Source: Nitrospirillum viridazoti CBAmc
GTDB taxonomy: Bacteria; Pseudomonadota; Alphaproteobacteria; Azospirillales; Azospirillaceae
Length of the DNA: 64,000 bases
Assembly (NCBI RefSeq): GCF_000730165.1
Contig: NZ_CP022110.1
Span: forward strand, 1,991,501-2,055,500
Reading direction: 5' to 3'
Both the position numbers and the translations under genes were made by a program. A model generated the notes under the pieces. That model saw only the letters and a list, made by a program, of their open reading frames with translations. It was not told the origin of the DNA and searched no databases. This document shows positions 1-9,880 of the stretch, one piece after another. Numbering within the stretch: the stretch's first letter is position 1; each line of letters opens with the position of its first letter.

Positions 1-113
1 CATGCATGGGCGATCGCGATGGCATGCGAAAGCCGGTCCCGGGGCGGCGGGGAAACGCGGAAGCGTTTGGACCGGAAGCGGCCGCGGGGCCGCCTCCGTA
101 ATCGGTAGAACGA

Positions 114-512
114 TCAGACGCGGCGCTTCTTCGGCGGGCGAACGCCGTTGTGCGGAATCGGCGTCACGTCGCGGATGGACGTGATCTGGAAGCCGACCGA
201 CTGCAGGGCGCGCAGGGCGGACTCACGGCCCGAACCCGGACCCTTCACTTCCACTTCCAGGGTGCGCATGCCGTGTTCCTGGGCCTTGCGGCCCGCGTCT
301 TCGGCGGCCATCTGGGCGGCGTAGGGGGTCGACTTGCGCGAACCCTTGAAGCCCATCATACCCGACGAGGACCAGGCAATGGTGTTGCCCTGGGCGTCGG
401 TGATGGTGATCATGGTGTTGTTGAACGAGGCGTTCACATGCGCCACGCCCGAGGTGATGTTCTTGCGCTCGCGGCGACGAAGCCGGGCGGCAGAAGCGTT
501 GGGCTTTGCCAT
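114..512 (-). CDS. rpsK: 30S ribosomal protein uS11 (S11)
   Basis: uS11 lies on the platform of the 30S subunit and helps form the mRNA exit channel. The 132-residue product is full length. It has the conserved core [19 protein letters not shown] near residues 49-67 and the basic C-terminal tail RPPKKRRV. It follows rpsM by 19 bp on the same strand, as in the classical alpha operon. The next gene is expected to be rpoA, which is not in the window: the 113 bases beyond the stop hold only a GC-rich spacer. Assignment is certain from sequence and context. Confidence 0.98.
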   Translation of the reverse strand: MAKPNASAARLRRRERKNITSGVAHVNASFNNTMITITDAQGNTIAWSSSGMMGFKGSRKSTPYAAQMAAEDAGRKAQEHGMRTLEVEVKGPGSGRESALRALQSVGFQITSIRDVTPIPHNGVRPPKKRRV

Positions 513-531
513 TTCTTATCAGTCCTTCAGC

Positions 532-900
532 TTACTTCTTCTTACCGGCGATCGGCTTGGCCGGGCCCTTGCGGGTGCGCGCGTTGGTGTGCGTGCGCTG
601 ACCGCGGACCGGCAGGCCCTTGCGGTGACGCAGGCCGCGGTAGCAGGCCATGTCCATGAGCCGCTTGATGTTCATGGCGACAGAGCGACGCAGGTCGCCT
701 TCGACCGAGTAGTCGCTGTCGATGACTTCGCGGATACGCAGGACTTCGTCGTCGGTCAGCTGATGCACGCGGCGCTCCAGGGGAATGCCGACCTTGCCGC
801 AGATCTCCTTCGCCATGAAGGGACCGATGCCGTGAATGTACTGAAGGGCGATTTCCACCCGCTTCGCGGTGGGAATATTAACGCCAGCGATACGCGCCAC
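532..900 (-). CDS. rpsM: 30S ribosomal protein uS13 (S13)
   Basis: uS13 sits in the head of the 30S subunit, forms a bridge to the large subunit and touches P-site tRNA with its basic tail. The 122 residues carry the N-terminal helix-turn-helix region ([18 protein letters not shown]) and the tail [21 protein letters not shown] from about residue 102. It is the first gene of a separate alpha-operon transcript: its promoter is at 1165-1192 and a leader of about 250 nt precedes the ATG. An insertion sequence separates it from adk, its usual upstream neighbour. Confidence 0.98.
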   Translation of the reverse strand: MARIAGVNIPTAKRVEIALQYIHGIGPFMAKEICGKVGIPLERRVHQLTDDEVLRIREVIDSDYSVEGDLRRSVAMNIKRLMDMACYRGLRHRKGLPVRGQRTHTNARTRKGPAKPIAGKKK

Positions 901-1158
901 GCGCTTTCTCCATCGTTCATGCCCGCCCCGGCGTCACGCCCGGGCGATGCGATCTTCGTCCACACCCCGCCTGATCACCGGCTCCCGTGGCGGGGACGTC
1001 CAATGACCTTCGGGGCATCTCATCCGAAGAAAACCTGGAAACTCCAGGATCTCCAAATGCACATACGAACCAACTCCGTCCCGCCACCCCATAGGGGCGC
1101 CAGGGCCGAGAGTTGGTTTCATCCGGACCCGCAAGGCCAAAGCCCAAAGCGGATCGGA
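901..1158 (-). promoter_or_regulatory. Long structured 5' leader of the rpsM-rpsK transcript
   Basis: Transcription from the promoter at 1165-1192 would give an untranslated leader of about 250 nt before rpsM. It contains a perfect 9-bp inverted repeat, AACCAACTC at 1068-1076 and GAGTTGGTT at 1110-1118, with a CCCC/GGGG inner stem (1087-1090 with 1093-1096). No convincing reading frame covers this interval. In other bacteria the alpha operon is autoregulated by S4 at a folded rpsM leader. Whether this structure has that role is inference. Confidence 0.5.
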
Positions 1159-1164
1159 TGCGGG

Positions 1165-1192
1165 AGTATACGCAGGCGCGACCGGATGTCAA
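1165..1192 (-). promoter_or_regulatory. Sigma70-type promoter of the alpha operon (rpsM)
   Basis: On the minus strand the sequence reads TTGACA (1192-1187), a 16-bp spacer, then TATACT (1170-1165). This is a perfect -35 and a 5/6 -10 element. It points toward rpsM. The left target duplication of the insertion sequence starts 7 bp upstream of the -35 box, so the core promoter was spared but any upstream activating sequence was displaced. Confidence 0.85.
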
Positions 1193-1199
1193 CCGCGCC

Positions 1200-1209
1200 C
1201 ACGCGGGCG
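1200..1209. repeat. Left target-site duplication of the ISAs1-family element
   Basis: The 10-mer CACGCGGGCG directly abuts the left inverted repeat of the insertion sequence. It is repeated identically at 2441-2450 on the right side, in direct orientation. Confidence 0.93.
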
Positions 1210-2440
1210 CACGGCAATCGCTTGAAGCGGGTCTTGACAAGACGGGGCTTTCGGAGCGGTGGCGATCTGTGATTCGTAGGAGGCTCCATTGATCTGGAGT
1301 TCTCGATGGCCGGTTCGCTTCTCGACCATTTTGCGGCGCTCAGCGATCCGCGGCAATCCTGGAAGGTCATTTATCCACTGCCGGAGATTCTGCTTGTGGT
1401 GCTCTGCGCAACGATCGCGGGGGCTGAGGATTTCGTCGAGATTCGGCGCTGGGGCACGATGAACCGGGATTTCCTGCGGCGGTTTTTGCCCTATGCGGGC
1501 GGGATTCCGAGCCACGATACGCTGAACGACATCCTCAACGCGCTCGACGGCGATCTTTTTGCGCGATGCTTCGGCGACTGGGTCGAGGGGCTGCGCGAGG
1601 CCGAGCCCGACATCGTCGCGATCGACGGTAAGACCTCGCGGCGGACGCATGACCGGGCGAAGGATCGCAATCCGCTGCATCTCGTTTCAGCCTGGGCCAG
1701 CCGGCAGCGCTTGGTGCTGGGCCAGCAAGCTTGCGAGGCCAAGTCGAATGAGATTACGGCCATTCCGTTGCTGCTCGACCGCTTGGCGTTGACCGGGGCG
1801 CTCGTCACCATCGATGCGATGGGCTGCCAGACCAAGATCGCCCAGAAGATTCTCGATAAAGGCGCCGATTACCTGCTGGCCATCAAAGAGAACTGGCCCA
1901 ACCTGCACAGCGAGGTCATCCGCCACTTCGACGATCTGCCTGCCGCCGACACGTTCGACACGACCGATGGCGAGCACGGCCGCATCGAGGTGCGCCGCCA
2001 TGTCGTCAGCCACGAAGTTGACTGGCTTACCACAGACCGCCGCTTCCCCGGCGAGCCCCGCTTCCCCGGCCTCAAGGCCATCGCCATGGTCGAAGCCGAG
2101 ATCGAGCGTGACGGCAAAACCAGCCGGGAACGCCGATACTACCTGTCATCTCAAAAACTCGACACGCGCCTCTTCGCTCATGCCGTCCGAGCCCACTGGC
2201 ATATCGAAAACCGGCTCCACTGGGTCCTCGATGTCGTCTTCCATGAAGACTTGAGCCGTCTCAGATCCGGCAACGGCCCCCACAACATGGCAACCATCCG
2301 ACACATGGCCTTGAACCTCCTGCGCGGCGCAAAGGATAAGCACAGCCTCAAAGTCCGAAGAAAATCCGCCGCATGGGATACCCAATACCTTCACGCCGTC
2401 ATCACACAGTCCGCATAACCCCCTTCAAGCGATTCCCCTG
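1210..2440 (+). mobile_element. Complete ISAs1-family insertion sequence
   Basis: The element is 1,231 bp. Terminal inverted repeats of 23 bp (1210-1232 and 2418-2440) match at 20 of 23 positions and share the core AATCGCTTGAAG. They are flanked by a perfect 10-bp direct repeat. One intact transposase gene fills the element and runs opposite to the ribosomal genes. Size, single DDE transposase and 8-10 bp duplication fit the ISAs1 family. The perfect duplication and intact gene suggest recent insertion. The element lies between the adk terminator and the rpsM promoter. Confidence 0.93.
1306..2418 (+). CDS. ISAs1-family transposase
   Basis: The 370-residue DDE transposase moves the surrounding insertion sequence by cutting at the terminal repeats. 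It has the N-terminal ISAs1-associated domain (about 5-95, with LPEILLVVLCATIAGAEDF) and a catalytic domain with likely acidic residues in VAIDGKTSRR (about 107), VTIDAMGCQTKIA (about 167) and the late HIENRLHWVLDVVFHED segment (about 298-314). The ATG at 1306 follows a GGAG ribosome site at a 6-base distance. The stop codon overlaps the right inverted repeat by one base. No frameshift or internal stop is present, so the element looks capable of transposition. Confidence 0.93.
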   Translation: MAGSLLDHFAALSDPRQSWKVIYPLPEILLVVLCATIAGAEDFVEIRRWGTMNRDFLRRFLPYAGGIPSHDTLNDILNALDGDLFARCFGDWVEGLREAEPDIVAIDGKTSRRTHDRAKDRNPLHLVSAWASRQRLVLGQQACEAKSNEITAIPLLLDRLALTGALVTIDAMGCQTKIAQKILDKGADYLLAIKENWPNLHSEVIRHFDDLPAADTFDTTDGEHGRIEVRRHVVSHEVDWLTTDRRFPGEPRFPGLKAIAMVEAEIERDGKTSRERRYYLSSQKLDTRLFAHAVRAHWHIENRLHWVLDVVFHEDLSRLRSGNGPHNMATIRHMALNLLRGAKDKHSLKVRRKSAAWDTQYLHAVITQSA

Positions 2441-2450
2441 CACGCGGGCG
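2441..2450. repeat. Right target-site duplication of the ISAs1-family element
   Basis: CACGCGGGCG, identical to 1200-1209 and directly abutting the right inverted repeat. Confidence 0.93.
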
Positions 2451-2490
2451 GCGCCCACACCGGGCATGCAGCCAGGTGATGGGCCACCAA

Positions 2491-2533
2491 AGGGAAAAGG
2501 CCGCCTCCCCCACCGGAGAAACGGCCCTTCCCT
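2491..2533 (-). terminator. Probable intrinsic terminator after adk
   Basis: Read on the minus strand, an imperfect inverted repeat (AGGGAAGGGCCG with CGGCCTTTTCCCT) folds into a hairpin about 27 bases past the adk stop. The T residues fall within the distal arm, so it is weaker than the other terminators of the window. It would end the secY-adk transcript before the insertion sequence. Confidence 0.55.
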
Positions 2534-2559
2534 ATTCGGATAAACGCGACGCCCGAGGC

Positions 2560-3203
2560 TCAGGCGGCGATGATGGCTTCCAACTGACGGGTGACCTCAT
2601 CGATCTCCGCCATGCCGTCCACCTGCTTCAGCACGCCCTTGCCCTGGTAGTAGGGCAGGATGGGCGCTGTCAGTGCATGGTATTCGGCCAGACGCTTGGT
2701 GAAGGTCTCGGCGTTGTCGTCGGCCCGGCGCTTGAACTCGGTCGAGCCGCAGATGTCGCAGACGCCCGCCACCTTGGGCTGGTGAAACTTGTCGTGATAG
2801 CCGGCGCCGCATTTGGCGCAGGTATACCGGCCGGTCACACGCTCCACCAGAGCCGCGTCGTCCACCACCATCTCGATGATGTGGTCCAGCTTCAGGTGCT
2901 TGTCCGCCAGCATACGGTCCAGGGCCTCGGCCTGCGGAACCGTGCGGGGGAAACCGTCGAGGATGAAGCCCTTGGCGCAATCCGGCTGGGTGATGCGGTC
3001 GGCGATCATTTCGACCATGATCGCGTCCGGCATCAGCTTGCCGGCGGCCATGATCTCCTTGGCCTGCTGACCCAGCGGGCTGCCGCTATCCTTCAGCGCC
3101 CGCAACATGTCGCCCGTCGACAACTGCACCAACCCGAACTTCCGTTCAAGCCGCTGCGCCTGCGTTCCCTTGCCGGCGCCCGGCGGCCCCAGAAGAATCA
3201 GGT

Positions 3204-3207
<4 letters not shown>
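2560..3207 (-). CDS. adk: Adenylate kinase
   Basis: Adenylate kinase interconverts ATP plus AMP and two ADP in the cytoplasm. The 215-residue product has the P-loop GPPGAGKGT at 7-15, the AMP-binding FILDGFPRT near 81-89, and the long LID typical of bacteria. The LID carries four cysteines (C130, C133, C150, C153) that should bind a structural zinc. The gene overlaps the end of secY by 4 bases (ATGA), which suggests translational coupling. This is its usual place at the end of the spc cluster. Downstream, a hairpin and an insertion sequence separate it from rpsM. Confidence 0.98.
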
Positions 3208-4538
<1,331 letters not shown>

Positions 4539-4595
4539 GGAATCCGTTCCTATCGAGGCGCCTCTCAGGGGCGCGGCACAGACGGTATCAAAAAG

Positions 4596-4624
4596 ACAAA
4601 AGAAAAGGGACCGTCGCCGGTCCC
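4596..4624 (-). terminator. Intrinsic terminator or attenuator between rplO and secY
   Basis: On the minus strand GGGACCG-GCGA-CGGTCCC (4624-4607) forms a perfect 7-bp stem with a GNRA-type tetraloop. It is followed at once by TTTTCTTTTG. It has every feature of an intrinsic terminator but lies inside the spc operon. No strong promoter is visible between it and secY, so partial read-through is the likely outcome. Confidence 0.75.
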
Positions 4625-4718
4625 CCTAACGGGTCCCACCCCAGATGGGGAGACCTGCGGCAGAAAGAAAGACGGCCGGCGCTCGCTTTTATCACGAACG
4701 CCGACCGCACTTCCTTAA

Positions 4719-5195
4719 TTACTCGGCAGCCGCTTCGACCGCGGGCACCTTGACCGAGCCGCCAGCAGCTTCCACGGCGGCCACGGCCGCGGCGGAAGCG
4801 CCGGCAACATCGAACGCCACCTTGGCGGTGATGCTGCCCTTGGCCAGCAGGCGCACGCCGTCACGGGACGGGCGCACCAGGCCGGCGGCGACCAGCACCT
4901 CGGCGGTGATCACGTCGGCGGCGTTCAGGCGGCCCTCATCGATGGCCTTCTGGACGGTGCCGACGTTCACCACCGAGTAGTCGGTGCCGAACAGGTTGTT
5001 GAAACCGCGCTTCGGCAGGCGGCGATGCAGGGGCATCTGACCGCCTTCAAAGCCGTTGATCGACACGCCGGAACGCGAGGTCTGACCCTTCACGCCACGG
5101 CCGCCGGTCTTGCCCTTGCCGGAGCCGATGCCCCGACCAACCCGGGTGGGCGCCTTGCGGGCGCCCGGGTTGTCGCGAATATCCGTAAGCTTCAT
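4719..5195 (-). CDS. rplO: 50S ribosomal protein uL15 (L15)
   Basis: uL15 is an assembly protein of the large subunit with a long basic extension that penetrates 23S rRNA. The product has 158 residues, with the glycine/arginine-rich N-terminal signature [19 protein letters not shown] near 20-38 and a globular C-terminal half ending in an Ala/Val/Glu-rich tail. It lies between rpmD (33 bp upstream) and secY (180 bp downstream, with a terminator-like hairpin between). Confidence 0.97.
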   Translation of the reverse strand: MKLTDIRDNPGARKAPTRVGRGIGSGKGKTGGRGVKGQTSRSGVSINGFEGGQMPLHRRLPKRGFNNLFGTDYSVVNVGTVQKAIDEGRLNAADVITAEVLVAAGLVRPSRDGVRLLAKGSITAKVAFDVAGASAAAVAAVEAAGGSVKVPAVEAAAE

Positions 5196-5228
5196 GACTT
5201 TATCCCTTCAAGCCGTATCGGGAAGGCC

Positions 5229-5420
5229 TCAGGAGGCCTTCTCGACGCGCACGAGGTGCTGCACCTTGGCGATCATACCACGGACCGAAGGGGTATCCTC
5301 CAGCTCGCTGGTACGGTGCAGCTTGTTGAGACCAAGACCCACCAGCGTCGCCCGCTGGTCCTTCTGGCGGCCGATCGGGCTGCCGATCTGGGTCACGATG
5401 ACGGTGTTCTTCTCGCTCAT
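5229..5420 (-). CDS. rpmD: 50S ribosomal protein uL30 (L30)
   Basis: uL30 is a small globular protein of the large subunit. Starting at [18 protein letters not shown] gives 63 residues, the normal length, with family motif [20 protein letters not shown] near 29-48. The reading frame is open further upstream, but that would add unrelated Arg/Pro-rich sequence inside rpsE, so the ATG at 5420 is chosen. This ATG shares one base with the rpsE stop codon (TGATG arrangement), pointing to coupled translation. Confidence 0.96.
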   Translation of the reverse strand: MSEKNTVIVTQIGSPIGRQKDQRATLVGLGLNKLHRTSELEDTPSVRGMIAKVQHLVRVEKAS

Positions 5421-6022
5421 CACGCGCTCTCCTTCGCCTCGGCACCGGCCTCGCGGCGGCCCAGGATATCGCTGACGCGACGGCCACGGCGGGCGGCGAC
5501 GGCGCGGGGGCTGACGCACTGGGACAGGGCGTCGAAGGTCGCCTTGATCATGTTGTGCGGGTTCGACGTCCCGACCGACTTGGTCACGACGTCCTGGACG
5601 CCGAGAGCCTCGAAGATCGCGCGCATCGGACCACCGGCGATGATGCCGGTACCAGCGTCGGCGGTGCGCAGCACCACCTTGCCGGCGCCGAAGTGGCCAT
5701 GCACGTCATGATGCAGCGTCCGGCCCTCACGGAGCGGCACGCGGATCATGGAGCGCTTGGCCTGATCGGTGGCCTTGCGGATGGCTTCCGGCACTTCGCG
5801 GGCCTTGCCCGAACCAACGCCGACGCGACCCTTGGCGTCACCCACCACGACCAGGGCGGCGAAGCCGAAGCGACGGCCACCCTTCACCACCTTGGCGACG
5901 CGGTTAATACCAACGAGCTTTTCTACCAGCTCGCTTTCCTCACGGTCCCGGGGTGTACGATCCCGGTCCCCGCCACGCTCGCGACCGCCGCTGTTGCCGC
6001 CGTCCCTCTCGTTACGTGCCAT
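5420..6022 (-). CDS. rpsE: 30S ribosomal protein uS5 (S5)
   Basis: uS5 lies at the mRNA entry side of the 30S subunit and supports decoding accuracy and helicase activity. The 200-residue product has an alphaproteobacterial-style Arg/Asp/Gly-rich N-terminal extension (about 1-28), the double-stranded RNA-binding domain ([19 protein letters not shown] near 31-49, with [20 protein letters not shown] next) and the C-terminal domain with [20 protein letters not shown]. It sits between rplR (12 bp) and rpmD (1-base overlap). Confidence 0.97.
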   Translation of the reverse strand: MARNERDGGNSGGRERGGDRDRTPRDREESELVEKLVGINRVAKVVKGGRRFGFAALVVVGDAKGRVGVGSGKAREVPEAIRKATDQAKRSMIRVPLREGRTLHHDVHGHFGAGKVVLRTADAGTGIIAGGPMRAIFEALGVQDVVTKSVGTSNPHNMIKATFDALSQCVSPRAVAARRGRRVSDILGRREAGAEAKESA

Positions 6023-6034
6023 AATCGCTACCCC

Positions 6035-6397
6035 TTAGAACTGCAGGCCGGCTTCGCGCGCGGCGTCGGCCAGGGCCTTGACCCGGCCATGGAACAGGTA
6101 CGAACCGCGATCGAACACCACTTCCGTGATGCCGGCTTCCTTGGCCCGCTCGGCGATCAGCTTGCCGACGGCCTTGGCTGCTTCGATGTCGGCGCCAGTC
6201 TTCAGCTCCGCACGCAGGGTCTTGTCGATGGACGAAGCCGCGGCCTTGGTCTGGCCCGCCACGTCGTCGATGACCTGGGCGTAGATGTGCTGGCTGGAAC
6301 GGAACACCGACAGGCGCGGACGCCCCTGCCCCAGCTTCCGGACCCGCGTGCGCACCCGCTGCTTGCGGCGCGCGCTCAGAACTTTTGCATTGCTCAT
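6035..6397 (-). CDS. rplR: 50S ribosomal protein uL18 (L18)
   Basis: uL18 binds 5S rRNA with uL5 and places it in the central protuberance. The 120 residues include the basic N-terminus [20 protein letters not shown] and the core [14 protein letters not shown] near 33-46. The C-terminus ends [12 protein letters not shown], typical of the family. It is 11 bp from rplF and 12 bp from rpsE in the unbroken spc block. Confidence 0.97.
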   Translation of the reverse strand: MSNAKVLSARRKQRVRTRVRKLGQGRPRLSVFRSSQHIYAQVIDDVAGQTKAAASSIDKTLRAELKTGADIEAAKAVGKLIAERAKEAGITEVVFDRGSYLFHGRVKALADAAREAGLQF

Positions 6398-6408
6398 GAT
6401 CGTGCGCC

Positions 6409-6942
6409 TTACTTCTTCTTGCCTTCTTTGCGGATGATGACCTCATCCGCGTACCGGATGCCCTTGCCCTTGTAGGGCTCGGGCGGACGGTACGCGCGGA
6501 TCTCAGCCGCAACCTGGCCAATCTTCTGCTTGTCGAAACCGGTGATCGAGATGGAAGTGGGCTTGTCGCACTTCATCGTGATGCCGGCCGGGATCGGGAA
6601 GCGCACGTCATGGCTGAAGCCCAGGTTCAGGAGCAGTTCCTGACCCTGGACGGCGGCCTTGTAACCCACGCCCGTGATCTCGAGGTTCTTGGTGAAGCCG
6701 GTGTCGACACCCTTGACCATGTTGGCCAGCAGCGTGCGGGAGGTGGCCCAGTTCACGCGAGCCTTGCGGCTGTCGTTCGCGGGCTTCACCACCACAGCGC
6801 CGTTTTCCAGCGTGGCGGAGATGTCGTCAACCAGGGTCAGACTGAGCTGGCCCAGCTTGCCTTTCACGGTGACGTCCTGGCCGGTGACCTGAACGGTCAC
6901 GCCGGCCGGAACGGGCACCGGATGCTTGCCGATACGAGACAT
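6409..6942 (-). CDS. rplF: 50S ribosomal protein uL6 (L6)
   Basis: uL6 is a two-domain protein near the sarcin-ricin loop and factor-binding site of the large subunit. The product has 177 residues, begins [15 protein letters not shown] and ends with the family signature [20 protein letters not shown] followed by a Lys-rich tail. It is preceded by rpsH (12 bp) and followed by rplR. Confidence 0.97.
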   Translation of the reverse strand: MSRIGKHPVPVPAGVTVQVTGQDVTVKGKLGQLSLTLVDDISATLENGAVVVKPANDSRKARVNWATSRTLLANMVKGVDTGFTKNLEITGVGYKAAVQGQELLLNLGFSHDVRFPIPAGITMKCDKPTSISITGFDKQKIGQVAAEIRAYRPPEPYKGKGIRYADEVIIRKEGKKK

Positions 6943-6954
6943 GTGGCCAGCTCC

Positions 6955-7353
6955 TTAGAACACTTTGCAGAGGACCTCGCCGCCAACATTGGCGGCACGG
7001 GCCTCGCTGTCCGACATGACGCCACGGGGCGTCGACAGGATCGAGATGCCGAGGCCATTAAAGACCCGCGGCAGATCGGCGATCTTGGAGTAAATGCGGC
7101 GGCCGGGCTTCGACACGCGCTGCACCTGCTTAATGACAGGCTCGCCTTCGTGATACTTCAGCTCGATACGCACGCTATGGACGCCCGGACGAACCGTGTC
7201 CAGGGAGTAGCCACGGATGTAACCCTCGCGCTTCAGCACCTCCAGAACGTTGGTGCGCAGCTTCGAGGCCGGGCTGGTGACAGACTGCATGCGGGCCCGC
7301 TGTCCATTACGGATGCGGGTCAGCATATCGCCCAAGGGATCGCTCAACGCCAT
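6955..7353 (-). CDS. rpsH: 30S ribosomal protein uS8 (S8)
   Basis: uS8 binds the central domain of 16S rRNA early in assembly. In Escherichia coli it also represses the spc operon by binding the rplE message; that function is known for the family, not shown here. The 132-residue product has [17 protein letters not shown] near 5-21 and the C-terminal signature [20 protein letters not shown], which ends with CKVF. It sits between rpsN and rplF. Confidence 0.97.
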   Translation of the reverse strand: MALSDPLGDMLTRIRNGQRARMQSVTSPASKLRTNVLEVLKREGYIRGYSLDTVRPGVHSVRIELKYHEGEPVIKQVQRVSKPGRRIYSKIADLPRVFNGLGISILSTPRGVMSDSEARAANVGGEVLCKVF

Positions 7354-7368
7354 TTCCCGAACCTCCGA

Positions 7369-7674
7369 TTACCAGCTGGACTTCGTCATGCCCGGGATCT
7401 GGCCGGTCGAGGCCAGGTCGCGCAGGGCAATACGAGACAGCTTAAACTTGCGGTAAAAAGCACGCGGACGACCGCTCAGCTCGCAGCGATTCCGAATACG
7501 GGTCGGGCTGGAGTTGCGCGGCAGCTCGGCGAGCTTGAGGCGAGCGGCGAACCGCTCCTCGGGCGGCAGGGTACGATCGGACGCGATGGCCTTCAGAGCA
7601 TTACGCTTGCCGGCGTACTGCTTCGCGAGGCGCTCGCGGCGCTTGTTCTTCTGAACAGAACTGGTCTTGGCCAT
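7369..7674 (-). CDS. rpsN: 30S ribosomal protein uS14 (S14), zinc-independent type
   Basis: uS14 is a late-assembly protein of the 30S head. The 101-residue length and the lack of CxxC pairs identify the zinc-free form. The conserved segment [20 protein letters not shown] lies near 62-81, followed by [19 protein letters not shown] at the C-terminus. It lies between rplE and rpsH in the standard order. Confidence 0.97.
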   Translation of the reverse strand: MAKTSSVQKNKRRERLAKQYAGKRNALKAIASDRTLPPEERFAARLKLAELPRNSSPTRIRNRCELSGRPRAFYRKFKLSRIALRDLASTGQIPGMTKSSW

Positions 7675-7690
7675 GGGAAGCTCCTGCCGC

Positions 7691-8233
7691 TCAGTTCGCG
7701 AACGGCATCTGGAAGCCCTTCAGGAGGGCCTTGGCCTCCTTGTCGGTCTTCGCCGTGGTGACGATGATGATGTCCATCCCCCGGATCTCGTCCACGCGGT
7801 CGTAGTCGATTTCCGGGAAAATGATCTGCTCCTTGAGACCCATGGCGTAGTTGCCACGACCGTCGAAGCTCGTGCCCGACACGCCGCGGAAGTCGCGGAC
7901 GCGCGGCAGGGCGATCGTGATCAGACGGTCCAGGAACTCGTACATGCGGTCACGGCGCAGGGTCACCTTGCAACCAATGGCCATGCCCTCGCGCAGCTTG
8001 AACTGCGCGATGGACTTGCGGGCGCGGGTCACCACCGGCTTCTGACCGGACAGGGCGGTCAGATCGGTGACGGCGGCGTTGATCTTCTTACCATCGGACG
8101 TGGCTTCGCCGACGCCCATGTTAATGATGATCTTCTCGATCCGCGGCACTTCCAGGTCGTTGGCGTAGTTGAACTCGCTCTTCAGCGAGGCGCGAACGAC
8201 GGAATCGTAATGTTCTTTAAGCCTGGCAGCCAT
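7691..8233 (-). CDS. rplE: 50S ribosomal protein uL5 (L5)
   Basis: uL5 binds 5S rRNA and contacts P-site tRNA from the central protuberance. The product has 180 residues from [13 protein letters not shown], with [13 protein letters not shown] near 33-45 and a C-terminus containing [20 protein letters not shown]. An in-frame GTG lies 12 bases upstream inside rplX. The ATG at 8233 is preferred because a GAGG ribosome site lies 6 bases before it and the resulting N-terminus matches the family. Confidence 0.96.
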   Translation of the reverse strand: MAARLKEHYDSVVRASLKSEFNYANDLEVPRIEKIIINMGVGEATSDGKKINAAVTDLTALSGQKPVVTRARKSIAQFKLREGMAIGCKVTLRRDRMYEFLDRLITIALPRVRDFRGVSGTSFDGRGNYAMGLKEQIIFPEIDYDRVDEIRGMDIIIVTTAKTDKEAKALLKGFQMPFAN

Positions 8234-8241
8234 AACGCGCC

Positions 8242-8556
8242 TCACAGGTCGATGACTTCACCGGAAACCTTGGCAAAACGGACCTTGCGGCCGTCTTCCA
8301 GGATCCGGTAGCCGACGCGGGTCGGCTTGTTGGTCTTGGGGTCGACATGGGCGACGTTGGAGACGTCGATGAACGCCTCGAGCTCAACGATGCCACCCTG
8401 CTGGGTCGGAGTCGGACGCTGGTGCTTCTTGACCAGGTTCACGCCGCGCACCTTGACGCGGTTCTCCTTCGGCAGAACGGCGATCACCTCGCCCTGCTTG
8501 CCCTTGTCCTTGCCGGCGATGATGACGACCTTGTCGGCCTTCTTAATCTTCGACAT
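8242..8556 (-). CDS. rplX: 50S ribosomal protein uL24 (L24)
   Basis: uL24 starts large-subunit assembly and later lies at the peptide exit. The 104 residues begin with a KOW RNA-binding motif ([19 protein letters not shown] near 9-27) followed by [19 protein letters not shown]. Its start codon directly abuts the stop of rplN with no spacer, and it is 8 bp from the chosen rplE start, so the three should be translationally coupled. Confidence 0.97.
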   Translation of the reverse strand: MSKIKKADKVVIIAGKDKGKQGEVIAVLPKENRVKVRGVNLVKKHQRPTPTQQGGIVELEAFIDVSNVAHVDPKTNKPTRVGYRILEDGRKVRFAKVSGEVIDL

Positions 8557-8925
8557 TTACAGGACCTCCGGCGCCAGGGAGATGATCTTCATGAACTTCT
8601 TGGCGCGCAGCTCACGCGTGACCGGCCCGAAAATACGGGTCCCGATCGGCTCACCCTGCTTGTTGATGAGCACGGCCGCGTTGCGGTCGAAGCGGATGGC
8701 GGAACCGTCGGTGCGACGGATTTCCTTGGCGGTGCGAACGATGACGGCGCGGTGCACGTCACCCTTCTTCACGCGGCCCCGCGGAATGGCCTCCTTGACC
8801 GAGACGACGATAACGTCGCCAACGGCCGCGACCTTCCGCATGGAGCCGCCCAGCACCTTGATGCACTGCACCCGGCGCGCGCCGCTGTTGTCAGCGACCT
8901 CCAGGTTGGTTTGCATCTGGATCAT
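8557..8925 (-). CDS. rplN: 50S ribosomal protein uL14 (L14)
   Basis: uL14 is a beta-barrel protein of the large subunit that forms intersubunit bridges. The 122 residues begin [20 protein letters not shown] and keep the highly conserved first 30 residues of the family; [20 protein letters not shown] closes the protein. It is classically the first gene of the spc operon. Here it follows rpsQ by 25 bp with no terminator between, so S10 and spc are probably one transcript. Confidence 0.98.
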   Translation of the reverse strand: MIQMQTNLEVADNSGARRVQCIKVLGGSMRKVAAVGDVIVVSVKEAIPRGRVKKGDVHRAVIVRTAKEIRRTDGSAIRFDRNAAVLINKQGEPIGTRIFGPVTRELRAKKFMKIISLAPEVL

Positions 8926-8950
8926 GGTTTGGCTTCCTTAAGCAAAACAG

Positions 8951-9208
8951 TTAGACGGCGGCGCCCGACGGGGCGGCGCTTTCCACGACGACGGCCCACC
9001 GCTTCCGCTTGGAAATCGGACGGCACTCTTCGATCGTCACCGTGTCGCCAGCCTTATAAGCATTCTGCTCGTCATGAGCAGCATACTTCTTCGACTGCTT
9101 AATAAACTTCTTGTACACGGGGTGCATAACACGACGCTCGACCAGCACGATGACGGTCTTGTCGCCCTTGTCGCTCACAACCGTGCCCTGCAAAACACGC
9201 CGGGGCAT
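8951..9208 (-). CDS. rpsQ: 30S ribosomal protein uS17 (S17)
   Basis: uS17 is a primary binder of 16S rRNA with an OB fold. The 85 residues include [20 protein letters not shown] near 8-27 and [19 protein letters not shown] near 29-47, both diagnostic. It lies between rpmC (14 bp) and rplN (25 bp), the normal last position of the S10 operon. Confidence 0.97.
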   Translation of the reverse strand: MPRRVLQGTVVSDKGDKTVIVLVERRVMHPVYKKFIKQSKKYAAHDEQNAYKAGDTVTIEECRPISKRKRWAVVVESAAPSGAAV

Positions 9209-9222
9209 AACGCTTCCCCCTG

Positions 9223-9429
9223 TCAGGACACGGGCGCAGCGGTTTCCCGCTGGCCCAGGATGGTCTTAATCCGAGCGATGTCGCGCCGAACCTGGCCGAC
9301 ACGCGCGGTATTCTCCAGCTGCCCGGAGGCGCGCTGGAAGCGCAAATTGAACTGCTCTTTCTTCAGCTGCAAGAGCTGGTCCTGCAACTCATCCACGCTT
9401 TTGGTGCGCAGGTCGACGGCTTTGGTCAT
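9223..9429 (-). CDS. rpmC: 50S ribosomal protein uL29 (L29)
   Basis: uL29 is a small two-helix protein at the peptide exit tunnel, near where SRP and trigger factor dock. The 68 residues carry [20 protein letters not shown] near 14-33 and [16 protein letters not shown] near 47-62. Its start overlaps the rplP stop by 4 bases (ATGA), so its translation should be coupled to rplP. Confidence 0.96.
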   Translation of the reverse strand: MTKAVDLRTKSVDELQDQLLQLKKEQFNLRFQRASGQLENTARVGQVRRDIARIKTILGQRETAAPVS

Positions 9430-9851
9430 GCCTCAGCTCCCTCACCCAGGCGGGTGATGAATCGGGTCTTAATCGGCAGCTTGGCAGCGGCCAGCTCGAA
9501 GGCGCGCTTGGCGAGGTCCGCCGGCACGCCGTCCAGCTCGAACATGATGCGGCCGGGGGCCACGCGGGCCGCCCAGAACTCGGGCGAACCCTTACCGGAG
9601 CCCATGCGGACTTCGGCGGGCTTGCTCGACACCGGCACGTCCGGGAAAATCCGGATCCAGACCCGGCCCTGACGCTTCATGTGACGGGTGATCGCGCGGC
9701 GGGCCGCCTCGATCTGGCGCGCGGTGATGCGCGCCGGTTCGACCGCCTTCAGGCCAAAGGCGCCGAAGTTCAGCTGGCTGCCGCCCTTGGTGGCGCCGTG
9801 GATGCGCCCCTTGTGCTGCTTGCGGTACTTAGTACGTTTCGGACTCAGCAT
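9426..9851 (-). CDS. rplP: 50S ribosomal protein uL16 (L16)
   Basis: uL16 shapes the A-site and links the peptidyl-transferase centre to the central protuberance. The 141 residues start [19 protein letters not shown] and include the conserved [19 protein letters not shown] region near 77-95, where the arginine hydroxylated in some bacteria lies. It is between rpsC and rpmC in the S10 order. Confidence 0.98.
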   Translation of the reverse strand: MLSPKRTKYRKQHKGRIHGATKGGSQLNFGAFGLKAVEPARITARQIEAARRAITRHMKRQGRVWIRIFPDVPVSSKPAEVRMGSGKGSPEFWAARVAPGRIMFELDGVPADLAKRAFELAAAKLPIKTRFITRLGEGAEA

Positions 9852-9880
9852 GGCAATTGCCCTCTAGTATCCGTTCACCC

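Noticed and set aside
1210-1300. Outward promoter from the insertion sequence toward rpsM
   Set aside because: The TTGACA at about 1233 faces into the transposase gene; no outward -35/-10 pair was found on the minus strand within the element end.
917-1370. Several short frames in the rpsM leader and the left end of the insertion sequence
   Set aside because: No ribosome site, no conserved sequence, and they cross the promoter or the element end.
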